NCBI RefSeq assembly: GCF_038502225.1
Contig: NC_091293.1
Coordinates: forward strand, 2,590,201 to 2,654,200
Reading direction: 5' to 3'
DNA from: Cherax quadricarinatus
Lineage: Eukaryota > Arthropoda > Malacostraca > Decapoda > Parastacidae
DNA length: 64,000 bases
The translations under genes were made by a program, and so were the position numbers. The first letter of the stretch is position 1; every line of letters starts with the position of its first letter. Positions 36,084 through 47,149 of this stretch are shown in pieces. The notes below the pieces were generated by a model, which was not told the DNA's origin, ran no database searches, and worked only from the letters and a program-made list of their open reading frames with translations.

Positions 36084-36463
36084 GCTGGAGCTGGACTTAG
36101 AGCACGGGTTCAGCCTAGGGGGATGCTGGAAGCAGGAACATTATGTAGCTTGCTGTCTGGCATTGCATTAGCTTTGCCAACGCTTTATAAACTTTGCATG
36201 TCAATTGCCTTGCTATGGTCAGCCTTGCTATTATATGATCATTCAACAGCTCGCTACTAGCTTGTTCGGTGTGCTCGCTTCACTATGGTCAATCTTGTGT
36301 TAAGATTTTGCAGTCAGCTTTGCTATTGTGTATTCACCTTGCAAGCCTATGTGTGTATTCTGCAGTTGTATTGTGCATAGCTAAGCGCATTCTGCAAATA
36401 ACGTGTTACATAGGGGTATTCTGCAATCGTACTGTGCATAGCAAATAACTTTTACATTGGGGT

Positions 36464-37350
36464 ATGCCACCTAGACGAGTCAGACGTCTGGTGTCGGCAT
36501 ATACTTTATTTAACTTGCCTAAATTGTCCCTACAGCGTTGTTGGCAAATTGCTCGTTCCATTGGCATTGATTGCGGACGCACTCTCAACTGCGCAACTGC
36601 GTTCACTGATCACCGACAAACTTCGGGAAGAGGAGATGGCACATCAGACTCCTCCCTCCGATGTTCTCGCAGGAGGAAGATGATACATCATTGGAGCAAA
36701 ATCGTAAATCTAGTGCAGCAGGGTTGTTTCAAGGTGAATCAGCGGCGTTGGCACGTGAGCTGGCAAAAATCAATCTTGAGCAGACTAGGGAACAGAGGGC
36801 ATTTGCCAAGGAAGAGTTTGGTAGGGAAAAAGAAAGAAGGCAGTTTTCGCAACTTGTAAATGACTTTAGTTTGCAGAAAGCAGTACAGCTTGTTCCCCGC
36901 TTCAATGAGGCCGAACCAGAACAATTTTTCGAAGCTTTCGAAAATCAGGCTCGAGCCTTGAGGTGGCCGGAACAGCATTGGGCATCGTTGGTTCACACAG
37001 CATTGTTTGGTAAGGCACAGGAATTTACGTCAGTGTTAAATGACACTGATTTTTCCGATTATAAAGTAGTGAAGACCACAGTTTTGAGAGCATATACATG
37101 TATCCCAGCTAAGTATAAGAAACTTTTCAAGTTAGGCAGACTAGAGCTTGGTCAATCCCTGGTTGATTTTGTGCGACAGCAGACTAAAGCTTTTACCAGC
37201 TGGTATAAAGCAAGTGGTGTTGCTACCTTCGATGATCTTGTGCAGCCTATTCTGCTAGTCTATGGGACCAGAGGTTAGAGTCTTTCTGCAGGATCATGAC
37301 TTAACCACTGCACTGGAGGCAGCCAGGTTGGCTGATACCTTTGAAACTAA
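36464..37350 (+). pseudogene. gag relic of the LTR element
   Basis: The first segment (36,464-36,650) begins MPPRRVRRLVSAYTLF; after a frameshift a second segment (36,661-37,278) continues. The latter has a charged helix-rich region (ALARELAKINLEQTREQR, REKERRQF) and then a capsid-like block: LVPRFNEAEPEQFFEAFENQ, ALRWPEQHWASLVHTALFGK, AKYKKLFKLGRLELGQSLVD. This helical pattern is SCAN/gypsy-capsid-like. Another frame slip near 37,260 moves GPEVRVFLQDHDLTTALEAA out of frame. The protein would pack the element's RNA into particles; this copy cannot encode it whole. Confidence 0.8.
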
Positions 37351-37586
37351 CTAACCGCTCCTTGTGCGAGCGGTCCCATCTCTCTTTTCAACAGCCTGGC
37401 ATGAGCAGAGATCGTCAACCTTGGAGGATGAAGTGCCAGCCGGAGGGAGAACGTCTACGTCAGCCAACTAAGTCACCTGGTGAGCCACGCTTCTCAACTT
37501 ATGGTCCACCTGGTGAGAGACAAACCACTCAACATGGTGTAACTTGACAACAGTATCCACAGAGATACCAGCCAGAGCAACACCAG

Positions 37587-39280
37587 TTGCAACGTCAGCA
37601 GGGAGTAAAGGGCAAGCCTGTCGTCTGTTTCCTCTGTAACAAAGTAGGTCACATCCATCCCAACTGCCCCCACAAACCCCAACCTATTGGGAAAATCTCT
37701 AATGTCCCTAGTAACATGTCCCTGAAAGAAGTAGAGAAAGGGATGGCTCCTTATTACTGTCAGAGTCTCATTTCCCTTCAGGGAAACTCCAAAACAACTG
37801 AAGTCAAAACCTTTAGAGATACTGGAGCATATTGCTCACTTATAAGAGAGGAAATATTACCCCTTTCAAAGAACACCTCCTTAAATTCCTCTGTTTTGTT
37901 GGAAGCATTTGGAGGAGCTATATATTCTGTCCCCTTGCATAGAATTTATGTACAGTGCAAATATTACACCCTATACTTGACTGTGGGTGTATCTGAGGGA
38001 TTCCCCATGAAAGATGCCATGTTATTACTGGGTAATAACATTACCACTGTTAATGTATGTCCTGAACCCTTAATGATTAATTCTTCTCTGGTGTTGGCCA
38101 TAACTCGGGCAATATCCCAAGGGTTGTCTGGCGAAAATGTTGACCTATCCTTGGACGACTCCGATCTCGGAATAGCCAATTTGTTTTACGAGGAAAACTG
38201 GCCAGGGCCTCGTAGATTAAGTGTACAGACCCAGATCAAGCCTTCATATTCCAAGGTTGCAGGATTGCCAGATATCTCTGTTTCCATGCCCGAGGGACTG
38301 TCCTTCCAGGAGGAACAACGAAAGGACCCTTCTTTGAATTTCGCTTTTCAGGCAGCCATGGGTAAATCCTTTTCGGATCATCCGGTCAAGTATAAACTTA
38401 AAAAAGACTATTTGATCTGCACTGAGACTGGTAAGGAGATAGAGGGCCGGCAACTGTCAGACAGGTTAGTAGTTCCAACAAAGTTTAGACCTAAGATATT
38501 GAATATAGCTCATAATACTTCATTAGGAGGTCACTTAGGATTTACTAAAACATTATATAGAATCACAAAAGAATTCTATTGGCCAAAATTAAGGCAGGAT
38601 GTGAGGAATCTTATCCGGTGTTGCCGAGAATGTCAGCAAGTAGGGAAACCTGGACATTTTATTAAACCTGCACCTCTCCAGCCTATACCTGCTGATGGAG
38701 AACCTTTTGCAGAATTAATCATAAACTGTGTAGGTCCACTACCTAAGTCAAAGTCTGGAAATCAGTACTTATTTACCATTATGGATAGAGTAACTAGGTA
38801 CCCTGAAGCAATTCCCATGCGCAGTATTAATACTAAAGCTATTCTCAAAGCTTTAACCAAATTCATTTCTTGTTTTGGCATTCCTAAAACTATTCAAAGT
38901 GATCAAGGTGCTAACTTTACTGCCAAAGCATTTAGGGAAGTATTAACTAGGTTAGGGATAATCCACAACTTATCCACTGCCTATCATCCTCAGTCCCAAG
39001 GCGCCTTCGAAAGATTCCATCAGACGTTAAAAACCATGATGAGAACTTTTTGTATGCATTTTCCTACAGACTGGGATGAATCACTACCTTTGTTGCTGTT
39101 CTCAGTACGAGAGACGGTGCAAGAGTCTACAGGGTATAGTCCGTTTGAGCTGATCTTAGGGCACAATGTACGAGATCCTCTTCGGGTGCTCAAAGAAGGA
39201 TGGATGGGAGAAGACGTTAGCTCAACACTCTACAACCCGTCTTCAAGGTTGCAGGTGGCACGTCAGTTAGCCAAGGCTTC
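37587..39280 (+). pseudogene. pol relic: zinc knuckle, protease, integrase
   Basis: One open frame from 37,587 runs through three domains. (1) A CCHC knuckle CFLCNKVGHIHPNC (Cys14, Cys17, His22, Cys27). (2) An aspartic protease with FRDTGAYCSL (Asp78) and MLLLGNNI (about 145-152). (3) An integrase: the HHCC zinc site His309, His316, Cys346, Cys349 (AHNTSLGGHLGF, RCCRECQ), then the core with Asp439 (IQSDQGANF) and Glu475 (PQSQGAFERFHQ), spaced 35 residues as in D,D35E. The first catalytic Asp is replaced by Asn380 (IINCVGPLP; AAC at 38,724-38,726), so strand transfer should be lost. There is no RT between protease and integrase. The frame then crosses the deletion junction near 39,280 and ends at 39,428 in meaningless residues. 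Confidence 0.9.
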
Positions 39281-39562
39281 TTTTCTGCCAAGTTCCAGCC
39301 GCATCAGAGAGCTTACTCTTCCATTGAAAAAGAAGCCCTCGTGCTGGTACTGGCTTTGGAGCATTTCGATGTTTATGTGGGCCAGACGTCGCAGGTGGTC
39401 ACTGTCTACAATGATCACAACCCTCTAGTATATCTCCAAGCCATGAAGAACCACAATACGAGGCTCATGAGATGGAGTCTACGACTGCAACCCTACTCTC
39501 TCAGATTATTACACATTGCTGGCAAAGAAAATATGTTGGCAGACTCTTTATCTAGAGTCTAA
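39280..39562 (+). pseudogene. RNase H relic of the LTR element, C-terminal part
   Basis: In a different frame from the integrase: FSAKFQPHQRAYSSIEKEAL, LALEHFDVYVGQ, VVTVYNDHNPLVYL and LLHIAGKENMLADSLSRV, then TAA. IEKEAL, the Asp of DHNPL and the final ADSLSR are the standard gypsy RNase H landmarks. The first catalytic Asp region and all of RT are missing. The 39,563-39,862 stretch to the polypurine tract has no gene. Confidence 0.9.
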
Positions 39563-39862
39563 CAATGTTACTCTATATTATAATTATAATTATATATTAG
39601 GTTAGGATGTGTTAGGTTACCTGTGGTAACTACTTCCAAGCTCTTTTTTTTATCCCCTGGTGTGGTTTTTTTTTTAGTGAGGGGATGCGGGCTACCGTCC
39701 GCCCCTGTCCTGCGCTCTGAGTTTAGGGTTTGGCTTTTTGTCACGAGAAAAGCTGAGCTCTATCTAAGAGTTGGATGGCTGAGAGGAAAGGCGGTCCCAT
39801 TATTTGGTGCCATGGCGGCACGGTTACCACTGGGAAGTGGGAGCCTGATCCTTAGCCTTCTC

Positions 39863-39872
39863 GGGGTGGGGG
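39863..39872 (+). promoter_or_regulatory. Polypurine tract
   Basis: GGGGTGGGGG sits immediately before the 3' LTR, where plus-strand DNA synthesis is primed. It is interrupted by one T. Confidence 0.75.
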
Positions 39873-40306
39873 CGTGGCATGCAAAGAGAACGTAACCTTT
39901 ATTCAGCGCATGTACACACCCTCATTTACAGGCTATCTCCCCCAACCAGCGAACCAGGGACTAAGGGTTGACGATGGGGCCCCGTCGTTCAACCAGTACC
40001 CAGGTTCCAGCCAATGAGAAGATGGTTTTGGCAATCGCAGAGGTGACGTGGGTACCACTCACCCGTCTGCCCTTGTCATTCCCATTCTAGAGTTGGTTGA
40101 AGCACGGTCTGCTCTCTTGTGGCTTCTATTCTGCCTTGCTTACCGTGGAGTGCACTAATACCTATTGCTGTACATAGTGTATATAGTGTACATACTTCTG
40201 TTCTAAACTGGTGAAGGATAATATAAGTCAAAAGTTTTTCTGCTGTGTTTATATTGCTCCCTTTACACCCAGGATAAGAGGCCGTTGGCACTCCTGGGTT
40301 GTAATA
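39873..40306 (+). repeat. 3' LTR
   Basis: 434 bp, starting CGTGGCATGCAAAGAG (first base C where the 5' LTR has T) and ending GGGTTGTAATA. It is followed by the target duplication TCTTA. The next 40,313-40,650 shows no gene. Confidence 0.93.
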
Positions 40307-40650
40307 TCTTATTATTGAGGTAACGGTCTTGTTCCTCTGATTATTTTCAAGTGTAGTGTCCGTGTAGACGTTGAATATTGAAGGTGTTAATTTACGGTTG
40401 ATAAGACCAGCGCTATTGTATACATTCAACTTAGTATTTTTATGTGACTGAAAGAATCTAAGTATTATTTAATAGATATTAAGGAATATCCAAGAGAAGT
40501 ATTTAAGCTTTTAATACAAAACCTGAAAATGCTGAGTAACTCATTTGCTCCTAAAATTTCCAAGAACTGAAGTTCCTTCTTATTCTTGGAAGTGATTTTG
40601 TTGTTACGGAGAGCACTAACCTGGTCAAAGACTAAGATTCGAACCGTAAC

Positions 40651-40757
40651 TGTTAGTCAGTCAGTCAGTCAGTCAGTCAGTCAATTAGTCAGTCAGTCAG
40701 TCAGTCAGTCAGTCAGTCAGTCAGTCAGTCAGTCAGTCAGTCAGTCAGTCAGTCAGC
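40651..40757. repeat. (AGTC)n microsatellite
   Basis: About 26 tetranucleotide units with one interruption (aattagtc). A short block of the same unit is at 34,915-34,934. Confidence 0.95.
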
Positions 40758-41040
40758 AGAACTCACAGGTGTCAGTACACTCCAGACACAATACTCACTT
40801 GGGTTATAACTTTTTTACTTTTCCAGGTAAAAAATCTCCTGTGTCAAATCAATGAACTTTTGTTTCAAAACAATAAAAAAAAGTCCCTAATTCCTCTCAG
40901 TTTTCAAAAAAGGTCAACCCTAAATAAAAACTATGAATCACCATATATCTGCGTTACTACTCATAAGTAGCAGCTCAGTAAAATACTAACTGGAAACTCA
41001 AATTAATAAAAAATATTAATCACCAGATATTTTCGTTCTC

Positions 41041-41815
41041 AAAGAAGAGGATTAGCAAACCACAATTTATCAGTTGTCAGCATCACGTTCTGGACAGGAA
41101 TCTCAGTTTGGTAATGGATGAAAATCTTGGTGCTAAAACCAGTTCCCGAAACATGAGTATCCATTTGTATCCCAACTGGTGAAGAATTATGAGGAACTAC
41201 AGACTCAGTTTGTTAATGGAACAGAAATGATCCTCTATAAATCAGGATGGAGAGATGATATGAAGTTTTTGTACCATCTAACACGAGTGTCTAGAATGAC
41301 TCACGAAATCGTAATGACACGACTGCAAACAAACCATACCCCGGCCGGGATTGAACCCGCGGTCAGACCGCGGGTTCAATCCCGGCCGGGGTATGGTGCG
41401 TCTAGAATCTTCGAAAAAAAAGGTCACTTTCCTTTCATTAACTTTCAGAAAATTCCAAACATCAGCAATGCGAGGTGGAATTCAAGAGCCATTCTAGGTG
41501 AATATTCTTGCATTCTGTCTTATACTTACAAGATAGAAGACTTTGGAGAAGATATGTAGATTCGTGTCATACACCTGGACAGATTATTGGTTTACTGATC
41601 AGATGAACGATGAAAATGACTTCAAAAATTTGTCAAGAAATACATAAACCTTACAAAAAATCACTGAACTCGTTCAAAAATCACTGGAAGCAGAAGCCGT
41701 CTGAACTTAATATAAAAAGAAGTAATAAGTGTGGTGCACGTGCACTCAGAGTTATGCAGGAACTGTATGCTGCTGTACAAACAAAAACAAACTGCAACTT
41801 CGGTTTATTCTAAGC
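41041..41815 (+). pseudogene. Transposase-like relic, broken by a SINE
   Basis: Plus-strand pieces in three frames seem to form one protein: KPQFISCQHHVLDR (41,060-41,105), KNYEELQTQFVNGTEM and WRDDMKFLYHLTRVSR (41,179-41,300), then, after a SINE, FPFINFQKIPNISNARWNSRAIL (41,430-41,500), FVSYTWTDYWFTDQM (about 41,550-41,600), SFKNHWKQKPSELNIKRSN and ALRVMQELYAA. A C-x-x-H block followed by an R-W block is a signature of several RNase H-fold transposases (hAT, Kolobok and P types), but I cannot name the family. It has stops, at least two frameshifts and the insertion. Confidence 0.45.
41304..41402. mobile_element. SINE palindrome inside the transposase relic
   Basis: Starts with the SINE tail gaaatcgtaatgacacgact, then ccataccccggccgggattg and aacccgcggtc, a single a at about 41,366, and the perfect inverted copy gaccgcgggttcaatcccgg plus ccggggtatgg. 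Each arm is 31 nt and contains the SINE B-box. Confidence 0.85.
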
Positions 41816-42045
41816 AATAAGTAGTAATATATGTACAAACATGATGCTGTAAGCGGTTTTATTTGTTATTACTGTTACATGCAATATGCATTCAAGTTAC
41901 TTCTTTTCGTTGCTCGTTTTTTTTTTTTCATTTTAGGGGCGACATTTCCTAAAACGATATTGAAATTGAAGGTCATTTCATTGCTATTAGGCAAAGGTTC
42001 ATCTGATTAAGATACAGGAATATTGCGTTGTATAACAGTTATAAC
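41816..42045. other. Unique sequence, no gene seen
   Basis: AT-rich, with a run of T and a short direct lead into the 23-bp array. Confidence 0.6.
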
Positions 42046-44897
42046 CCTTAAGTACCCACACACCCCAGCCACAAGTACCTACACACCCCAGCCACAAGTA
42101 CCTACACACCCCAGCCACAAGTACCCACACACCCCAGTCACAAGTACCTACACACCCCAGCCACAAGTACTTACACACCCCAGCCACAAGTACTTACACA
42201 CCCCAGCCACAAGTACCTACACACCCCAGCCACAAGTACTTACACACCCCAGCCACAAGTACCTACACACCCCAGCCACAAGTACCCACACACCCCAGCC
42301 ACAAGTACTTACACACCCCAGCCACAAGTACCTACACACCCCAGCGATAAAGTACTTACACACCCCAGCCACAAGTACCTACAAACCCCAGCCACAAGTA
42401 CCCACACACCCCAGCCACAAGCACCTACGCACCCCAGCCACAAGAACCGACAGACCCCAGCCACAAGTACCTACACACCCAAGCCACAAGCACCCATACA
42501 CCCCAGCCACAAGTACCTACACTCCCCAGACACAAGTACCCACACACCGCAGCCACAAGTACCCACACATTCCAGCCACAAGTACCCACGCACCCCGGCC
42601 ACAAGTACCGACAGACCCCACTCACAAGTACCTACACACCCAAGCCACAAGTACCCACACACCCCTGCCACAAGTACCTACACTCCCCAGACACAAGTAC
42701 CCACACATCCCAGCCACAAGTACCCACGCACCCCGGCCACAAGTACCCACACACCCCAGCCACAAGTATCCACACACCCCAGCCACAAGTACCAACACAC
42801 CACAGCTACAAGTACCAACACACCCCAGCAGCAGCAACCCACACACCTCAGCCACAAGTACCTACACCCCCAAGCCACAAGTACCCACACACCCCAGCCA
42901 CAAGTACCCACACATCCCAGCCACAAGTACCCACGCACCCCGGCCACAAGTACCCACACACCCCAGCCACAAGTACCAACACACCCCAGCCACAAGTACC
43001 TACACACCCCAGCCACAAGTACCCACACACCCCAGCCACAAGTACCTACACACTCCAGCCACAAGTACCCACACACTCCAGCCACAAGTACCTACACACC
43101 CCAGCCACAAGAACCCACACACCCCAGCCACAAGTACCTACACACCCCAGCCAAAGTACCTACACACCCAAGCCACAAGTACCCACACACCCCAGCCGCA
43201 AGTACCTACACACCCCAGCAACAAGTACTTACATACCCCAGCCACAAGTACCTACACACGCCAGCTACAAGTACCTACACACCCCAGCCACAAGTACCCA
43301 CACACCCCAGCCACAAGTACCTACGCACCCCAGCCACAAGTACCGACAGACCCCAGCCACAAGTACCTACACACCCAAGCCACAAGTACCCACACACTCC
43401 AGCCACAAGTACCTACGCTCCCCAGACACAAGTACCTACACACCGCAGTCACAAGTACCCACTCACCCCAACCGCAAATACCCACACACCCCAGCCACAA
43501 GAACCAACACCCAGCCACAAGTACCCAAACACCCCAGCCACAAGTACCCACACATCCCAACCACACATACCCAAACACCACAGCCACAAGTACCCACACA
43601 CCCAAGCCACAAGTACCTACACACCCCAGCCACAAGTACTGACAGACCCCAGCCAGAAGTACCTACACACCCAAGCCACAAGTACCCACACACCCCAGCC
43701 ACAAGTATCCACACATACCAGCCACAAGTACCCAAACACCCCAGCCACAAGTACCCACACACCCCAGCCACATGTACCTACACACCCCAGCCACAAGTAC
43801 CTACACACCCCAGCCACAAGTACCTACACACCTCAGCCACAAGTACCCACACATCCCAGCCACAAGTACCTACACACCCCAACCACAAGTACCCACACAC
43901 CCCAGCCGCAAGTACCTACACACCCCAGCCACAAGTATCCATGAACCCCAGCCACAAGAACTACACACCCCAGCCACAAGTACCTACACACCCCAGCCAC
44001 AAGTACCTACACACCCCAGCCGCAAGTACCTACACACCCAAGCCACAAGTACCCACACACGCTAGCCACAAGTACCTACACACCTCAGCCACAAGTACCT
44101 ACACACCCCAGCCACAAGTACTTACACACCCCAGCCACAAGTACCTACACACCCCAGCCACAAGTACCTACACACCCCAGCCACAAGTACCTACACGCCC
44201 CAGCCACAAGTACCTACATACACCAGCCACAATTACCTATACACCCCAGCCACAAGTACCTACACACCCCAGCCACAAGTACCTACACACCCCTGCCACA
44301 AGTACCTACACACCCCAGCCACAAGTACCTACACACCCCTGCCACAAGTACCTACACACCCCAGCCACAAGTACCTACACACCCCTGCCACAAGTACCTA
44401 CACACCCCTGCCACAAGTACCTACACACCAAGCCACAAGTACCTACACACCCCTGCCACAAGTACCTACACACCCCAGCCACAAGTACCTACACACCCCA
44501 GCCACAAGTACCTACACACCCCTGCCACAAGTACCTACACACCCCAGCCACAAGTACCTACACACCCCTGCCACAAGTACCTACACACCCCAGCCACAAG
44601 TACCTACACACCCCTGCCACAAGTACCTACACACCTCAGCCACAAGTACCTACACACCCCTGCCACAAGTACCTACACACCCCAGCCACAAGTACCTACA
44701 CACCCCAGCCACAAGTACCTACACACCCCAGCCACAAGTACCTACACACCCCAGCCACAAGTACCTACACACCCCAGCCACAAGTACCTACACACCCCAG
44801 CCACAAGTACCTACACACCCCTGCCACAAGTACCTACACACCCCAGCCACAAGTACCTACACACCCCTGCCACAAGTACCTACACACCCCTGCCACA
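42046..44897. repeat. 23-bp minisatellite, about 124 copies
   Basis: The unit is caccccagccacaagtaccta plus aca. Frames stay open on both strands with a 23-residue period (plus PQPQVPTHPSHKYLHTPATS-like; minus WLGCVGTCGWGVWVLVAGVC-like). Variants (acccac, ccctgcc, gcaccccggcc, ctccccagac) are patchy and recur at multiples of 23. Confidence 0.97.
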
Positions 44898-44984
44898 AGC
44901 GAGACTCGGGACGGAGCAGAGATGAATGAACTCTTCCCATAATAAGAAGTCTTAAAACATATAGAGGGCACAATTGCGTACAGA

Positions 44985-45177
44985 ACATGTGTTACTGTGA
45001 GGTGTCTTACATGTGTTACTGTGAGGTGTCTTACATGTGTTACTGTGAGGTGTCTTACATGTGTTACTGTGAGGTGTCTTACATGTGTTACTGTGAGGTG
45101 TCTTACATGTGTTACTGTGAGGTGTCTTACATGTGTTACTGTGAGGTGTCTTACATGTGTTACTGTGAGGTGTCTTG
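44985..45177. repeat. 24-bp minisatellite, 8 copies
   Basis: The unit is ttactgtgaggtgtcttaca plus tgtg, essentially identical between copies. The stretch 45,180-45,480 is CT-rich unique sequence without a gene. Confidence 0.95.
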
Positions 45178-45480
45178 CCGCTGTGCAGCCGTCCACAACT
45201 GTCTCTCTGTCTCTCCCTGTCCCTGACTGCCTTTAAATGTCTGACTCTTTTCTTTCAGTGCCTGTGTGTCTGCTGCTCTCTACGTCTCCCTGTGTTCTTG
45301 TCTGTCTGTCTGTCTCTGCGTCTGCCAGACTGACTGTCTGGAAGATACGATGTTGCCTATTCGGTGAAAAATGAGTTAGCGGGCAGTCTGGCTCACTCAG
45401 CTCCATCGTTATTGTTCTCGTTATCAAACACAGGCAATTAATGATTGAGTCTTCCATCTCCAGAGAAAATTACGAGATCT

Positions 45481-46285
45481 TGTTCATCTAACTCTCTCTC
45501 CTCTCTCTCTCTCTCTCCGCTCTGGGCAACTCTCCTCTCTCTCCTCCACTCTACTCTACCACTCCACTACTACTTACTACTTTCTACCACTACTACTATG
45601 CCGCTGTCTGCCCATACTACTACTACCACCACTACCTACCACTACCTACCACCACCACTACTACCACTACCACTACACACTAACGATTGGTGCCGCTGCC
45701 TGCCTGCTGCCTGCCAATACTCCACTACCCAGCACTACTACCACTACTACTACCACCACCTGCCACCACTACCATTACTCCATTACTCAATCCAACCACT
45801 ACACCTGCCGCCGCCGCCGCTACCACTACCACCGCCAATTACCGTCCCGCCGCCTTGCCGCTGCGATGCCACCACCAACCACCGTTAGCATTTCCAGCCA
45901 CCGCACCTGCCACCACCTACCCCACCACCACCGCCGCCGCCGCCGCCGCTGATACTGCCGCCGCCTGCCGCTGCCGCTGCCGCCGTGCCTTACCGCCGCC
46001 GCCGCCACCGCCGCCGCCTGCCGCCACCTACCACCTACCTACCACCTACCACCATACTGCCACCTTACCGCTGCTGCCTGCTACCGCCGCCGCCGCCGCC
46101 TGGCCGCCTGCCGCCGCCGCCGCTCCACCACTACTACCACCACCACCGCCGCCGCTGCCACTGCCGCTGCCGCTGCCGCCGCCGCTGCCACTGCCGCCGC
46201 CGCCGCCGCCTGCCGCTGCCGCTACCTACTACCACTACCTACCATTACCGCTGCCGCTGCCGCTTGCTCAACACTACGACTACTG
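45481..46285. repeat. Pyrimidine- and triplet-rich region (ACT/ACC/GCC)
   Basis: Starts with (CT)n, passes into ACT and ACC triplets and then a GCC/GCT-rich core at about 45,800-46,265. Proline-, alanine- and threonine-rich open frames result in all plus frames; none has a domain. Confidence 0.85.
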
Positions 46286-46418
46286 TTGTTGTTGTTGTTG
46301 TTTTTGCTACTGCTGCTACTACTACTGCTACTATTATTGATACTACCACTACCTCCACTACTACTACCACTATTACTACTGCTACTATTACTGCTACTAC
46401 TATTATTACTACTGCTTT

Positions 46419-46461
<43 letters not shown>

Positions 46462-46630
46462 GCTACTACTACTATTACTACTACTACCACTACTACTACT
46501 ACTATTACTACTACTACTACTACTACTACTGCTACTACTACTATTACTACTACTACCACTACTACTACTACTATTACTACTACTACTACCACTACTACTG
46601 CTACTACTACTACTACTACTACTACTACTG

Positions 46631-46662
<32 letters not shown>

Positions 46663-46680
46663 GCTACTACTACTACTAGC
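46286..46680. repeat. (ACT)n microsatellite
   Basis: About 130 ACT units with GCT, ATT and ACC variants. It encodes runs of leucine, threonine or valine depending on frame and strand; not a gene. After it, 46,681-46,904 shows no gene. Confidence 0.95.
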
Positions 46681-46904
46681 ACAACTAGTCCTTTAGAGGC
46701 AAAAATAAATACTATATTTTCTATATCTAAACAGAACTATCTAATTCCAAAAAGTATCTTAAAGAAAAATTAAATCTGTATCATTCAAATTCAAAAATAT
46801 TTTCATTTTAATCAAATTAAAGTTTTTTTCCATAATTTTGCCCAGTCTGGCAGGGAAAAAATACTATATACGAGGAATTTTGAGAGTGAATGTGAGGTGG
46901 GGAG

Positions 46905-47046
46905 AAATGAAGAAGAAGAAGAAGAAGAAGAAGAAGAAGAAGAAGAAGAAGAAGAAGAAGAAGAAGAAGAAGAAGAAGAAGAAGAAGAAGAAGAAGAAGA
47001 AGAAGATGAAGAAGAAGAAGAAGATGAAGAAGAAGAAGAAGAAGAG
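46905..47046. repeat. (GAA)n microsatellite
   Basis: About 47 AGA/GAA units, a homopurine tract on the plus strand, with two GAT interruptions. Confidence 0.95.
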
Positions 47047-47149
47047 TAGAGGGTAAAAATATGGGGGAAGAAAATGAGATGGAATTCAAAGAAGGGTATG
47101 GAGGGGCGAGGGGAAATTTAGGGATTATTTTTTTTTTATTCCATAGGAT

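Larger units (their letters stand above)
35633..40306 (+). mobile_element. Gypsy-type LTR retrotransposon, 4.67 kb, RT deleted
   Basis: A complete insertion: 5-6 bp target duplication TCTTA(T) at 35,628-35,633 and 40,307-40,312, two 434-bp LTRs, a primer binding site, a polypurine tract, and gag/pol relics between. The surviving order is gag, CCHC knuckle, protease, integrase, RNase H. RNase H lying after integrase is not the usual Ty3/gypsy order. It matches Gmr1-type elements, in which gypsy-like proteins stand in a copia-like order. The RT and the front of RNase H are absent at a junction near 39,280. The element sits upstream of the visible activin exons. By eye the LTRs differ at about 22 of 434 positions, so the insertion is not very recent. 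No env is seen. Confidence 0.93.

Noticed and set aside
42023..44942. Pro/Thr/His-rich 'protein' of over 500 codons, resembling a mucin or extensin.
   Set aside because: The 23-bp unit gives the same peptide in all plus frames, and stops appear only where units slip.
45481..46265. A CpG island promoter in the GCC-rich core.
   Set aside because: The GC content comes from GCC/GCT triplet repeats; no gene start, TATA box or initiator context is visible nearby.
46286..46696. Poly-Leu, poly-Thr or poly-Val proteins.
   Set aside because: These are translations of (ACT)n in different frames.
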